Origin: Bacillota bacterium
GTDB taxonomy: Bacteria; Bacillota; Clostridia; Peptostreptococcales; Anaerovoracaceae
Assembly (NCBI GenBank): GCA_022793975.1
Contig: JAAWDW010000062.1
Location: forward strand, 1 to 5,161
Direction of reading: 5' to 3'
Length of the DNA stretch: 5,161 nt
The first letter of the stretch is position 1, and each line of letters starts with the position of its first letter. Under the pieces are notes generated by a model. It saw only the letters and a program-made list of their open reading frames with translations, had not been told where the DNA came from and made no database searches. Both the position numbers and the translations under genes were made by a program. Shown one piece after another: positions 4,364 through 5,161 of this stretch.

Positions 4364-4392
4364 ATTATAAACGCAAGTCTGTTGATTTGCAA
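4364..4392 (-). promoter_or_regulatory. Sigma-A-like promoter of the antisense RNA
   Basis: On the - strand: TTGCAA (4392-4387), exactly 17 bp, TATAAT (4369-4364). That is 4/6 and 6/6 with optimal spacing, predicting a start at A4357, the outer end of the right inverted-repeat arm. Confidence 0.62.
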
Positions 4393-4426
4393 GCAATTTA
4401 TATACATTTTACATATGCAATATTTC

Positions 4427-4455
4427 TTGCAGTCAGGCTTGGTTTATGATAAAAT
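4427..4455 (+). promoter_or_regulatory. Sigma-A promoter of typA
   Basis: TTGCAG (4427-4432), 17 bp, TAAAAT (4450-4455) with an extended -10 TG at 4447-4448. The start would be near 4462, giving a leader of about 73 nt. Confidence 0.65.
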
Positions 4456-4481
4456 ATTAAAGTTATATTATCAGATAAAGA

Positions 4482-4504
4482 GTACGTACCGAGAAGGTAC
4501 GGAC
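4482..4504 (+). promoter_or_regulatory. Small hairpin in the typA leader
   Basis: CGTACC (4485-4490) and GGTACG (4496-4501) form 6 pairs around GAGAA, with two more pairs (GT/AC) after one mismatch. There is no T-run, so it is not a terminator. It is too small to be a recognisable riboswitch. Confidence 0.4.
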
Positions 4505-4534
4505 GCTTGATAAATCAGGAAAAGAGGCGTTACT

Positions 4535-5161
4535 ATGGCCGGTAAAGAAAAAATCATAAATATAGCGGTAATTGCCCATGTAGATGCGGGGAAGTCAACA
4601 CTTGTGGACGCGTTTCTCAACCAGAGCGGAGTATTTCGCGCCAATGAAGGACTGTAGACTGCGTAATGGACAGCGATGATATTGAACGTGAGCGCGGGAT
4701 CACGATATATTCCAAGAATTGTTCCGTAATGCACGGGGATGTTAAGATAAACATAGTCGACACTCCGGGGCATGCCGATTTTTCATCGGAAGTAGAGCGT
4801 ATAATGAAGACGGTTGATACAGTAATACTGCTGGTCGATTCTTCGGAAGGCCCGATGCCGCAGACGAGATTCGTACTCAAAAAATCACTCGAACAGGGGC
4901 TTAATCCGATACTTCTTATAAATAAGATAGATAAAAAAGATGCCCGTATTGACGAAGTTGTTGATGAGGTCTATGAGCTTTTTATGGATCTTGAAGCGAA
5001 TGACAAACAGCTCGATTTTCCGATACTTTACGGCATTGCTCGTCAGGGTATAGTAGTCTATGATCCGCAAGATGCAGCGGGGCTTGAAGTCGGCGAAGGC
5101 GAGAGCAAGATGAAGAAGAGCACAACGGGGCATGGAGGTCTTAACATTGATCCGCTCTTCG
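4535..5161 (+). pseudogene. typA: Translational GTPase TypA/BipA, frameshifted near codon 39, 3' end outside window
   Basis: TypA/BipA is a ribosome-associated GTPase of the EF-G family that acts in ribosome assembly and stress responses. The start ATG 4535 has GAGG (4524-4527) 7 bp upstream. The first frame gives AVIAHVDAGKSTLVDAFLNQ (G1 P-loop, codons about 11-30) and then FRANEGL before TAG at 4655. Homologous sequence resumes in the -1 frame from GTA 4654: VDCVMDSDDIERERGITI (switch I), NIVDTPGHADFSSEVER (G3, DTPGH at 4759-4773), LLVDSSEGPMPQTRFVLKK and INKIDKKDARIDE (G4, NKID at 4921-4932). It stays open to the last base. The junction fits loss of one base within GAAGGACT (4646-4653), for example from GAAGAGACT, which would encode Glu-Glu-Thr. 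The rest is undamaged, so a base-calling error or very recent mutation is more likely than old decay. About two thirds of the gene lies beyond the window. Confidence 0.88.

Noticed and set aside
4128..4370. 80-codon + strand ORF overlapping the small toxin
   Set aside because: Its ATG overlaps the toxin promoter start region without an SD, and the strong SD at 4180-4190 serves the 27-codon frame instead.
4640..4670. Programmed -1 frameshifting in typA
   Set aside because: No slippery heptamer or downstream pseudoknot is evident, and TypA is not known to need recoding; a missing base is simpler.

Overview
This window reads as a chromosomal segment of an endospore-forming Clostridia (Firmicutes). 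The evidence is the spoIIGA-sigE-sigG gene order, a pro-sigma-E with an N-terminal prosequence, AT-rich intergenic DNA, Bacillus-type Shine-Dalgarno (SD) and promoter sequences, and an amidase of a type I associate with gut Oscillospirales/Ruminococcaceae. The lineage below class is inference from remembered family resemblance only.

Left part (1-1953, + strand): the 3' end of spoIIGA (the sigma-E processing protease) overlaps sigE by ATGA, and sigG follows after a 150 bp gap. That gap holds a sigma-F/sigma-G-like promoter and an inverted repeat in the sigG leader. Together these are the mother-cell and forespore sigma factors of mid sporulation: SpoIIGA removes the prosequence of SigE, and SigG acts later in the forespore. 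A very strong hairpin (2026-2069) separates sigG from the convergent genes to its right.

Middle part (2124-3965, - strand): an N-acetylmuramoyl-L-alanine amidase-like protein, whose start is better placed at an internal ATG, is followed 33 bp downstream of its last codon region by a class I SAM-dependent methyltransferase of unknown substrate. The methyltransferase has no SD. A sigma-A-like promoter sits where the A of its ATG would be base +1, suggesting leaderless translation.

Right part (3981-4534) looks like a long intergenic gap but is densely organised. It holds what I read as an unannotated type I toxin-antitoxin locus. A 27-residue one-helix membrane peptide has its own sigma-A promoter and a strong SD masked by a hairpin. 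A convergent antisense RNA of about 94 nt has its own sigma-A promoter and an intrinsic terminator inside the toxin 3' end. The first ~40 nt of the toxin mRNA and the first ~32 nt of the antisense RNA are inverted copies of each other, so a full-length toxin mRNA could pair its 5' and 3' ends.

The window ends in typA/bipA (4535-end, + strand), a translational GTPase with its own promoter. Its reading frame is broken by an apparent one-base deletion near codon 39, after which the frame is intact to the window edge. This may be a sequencing error or a recent mutation.
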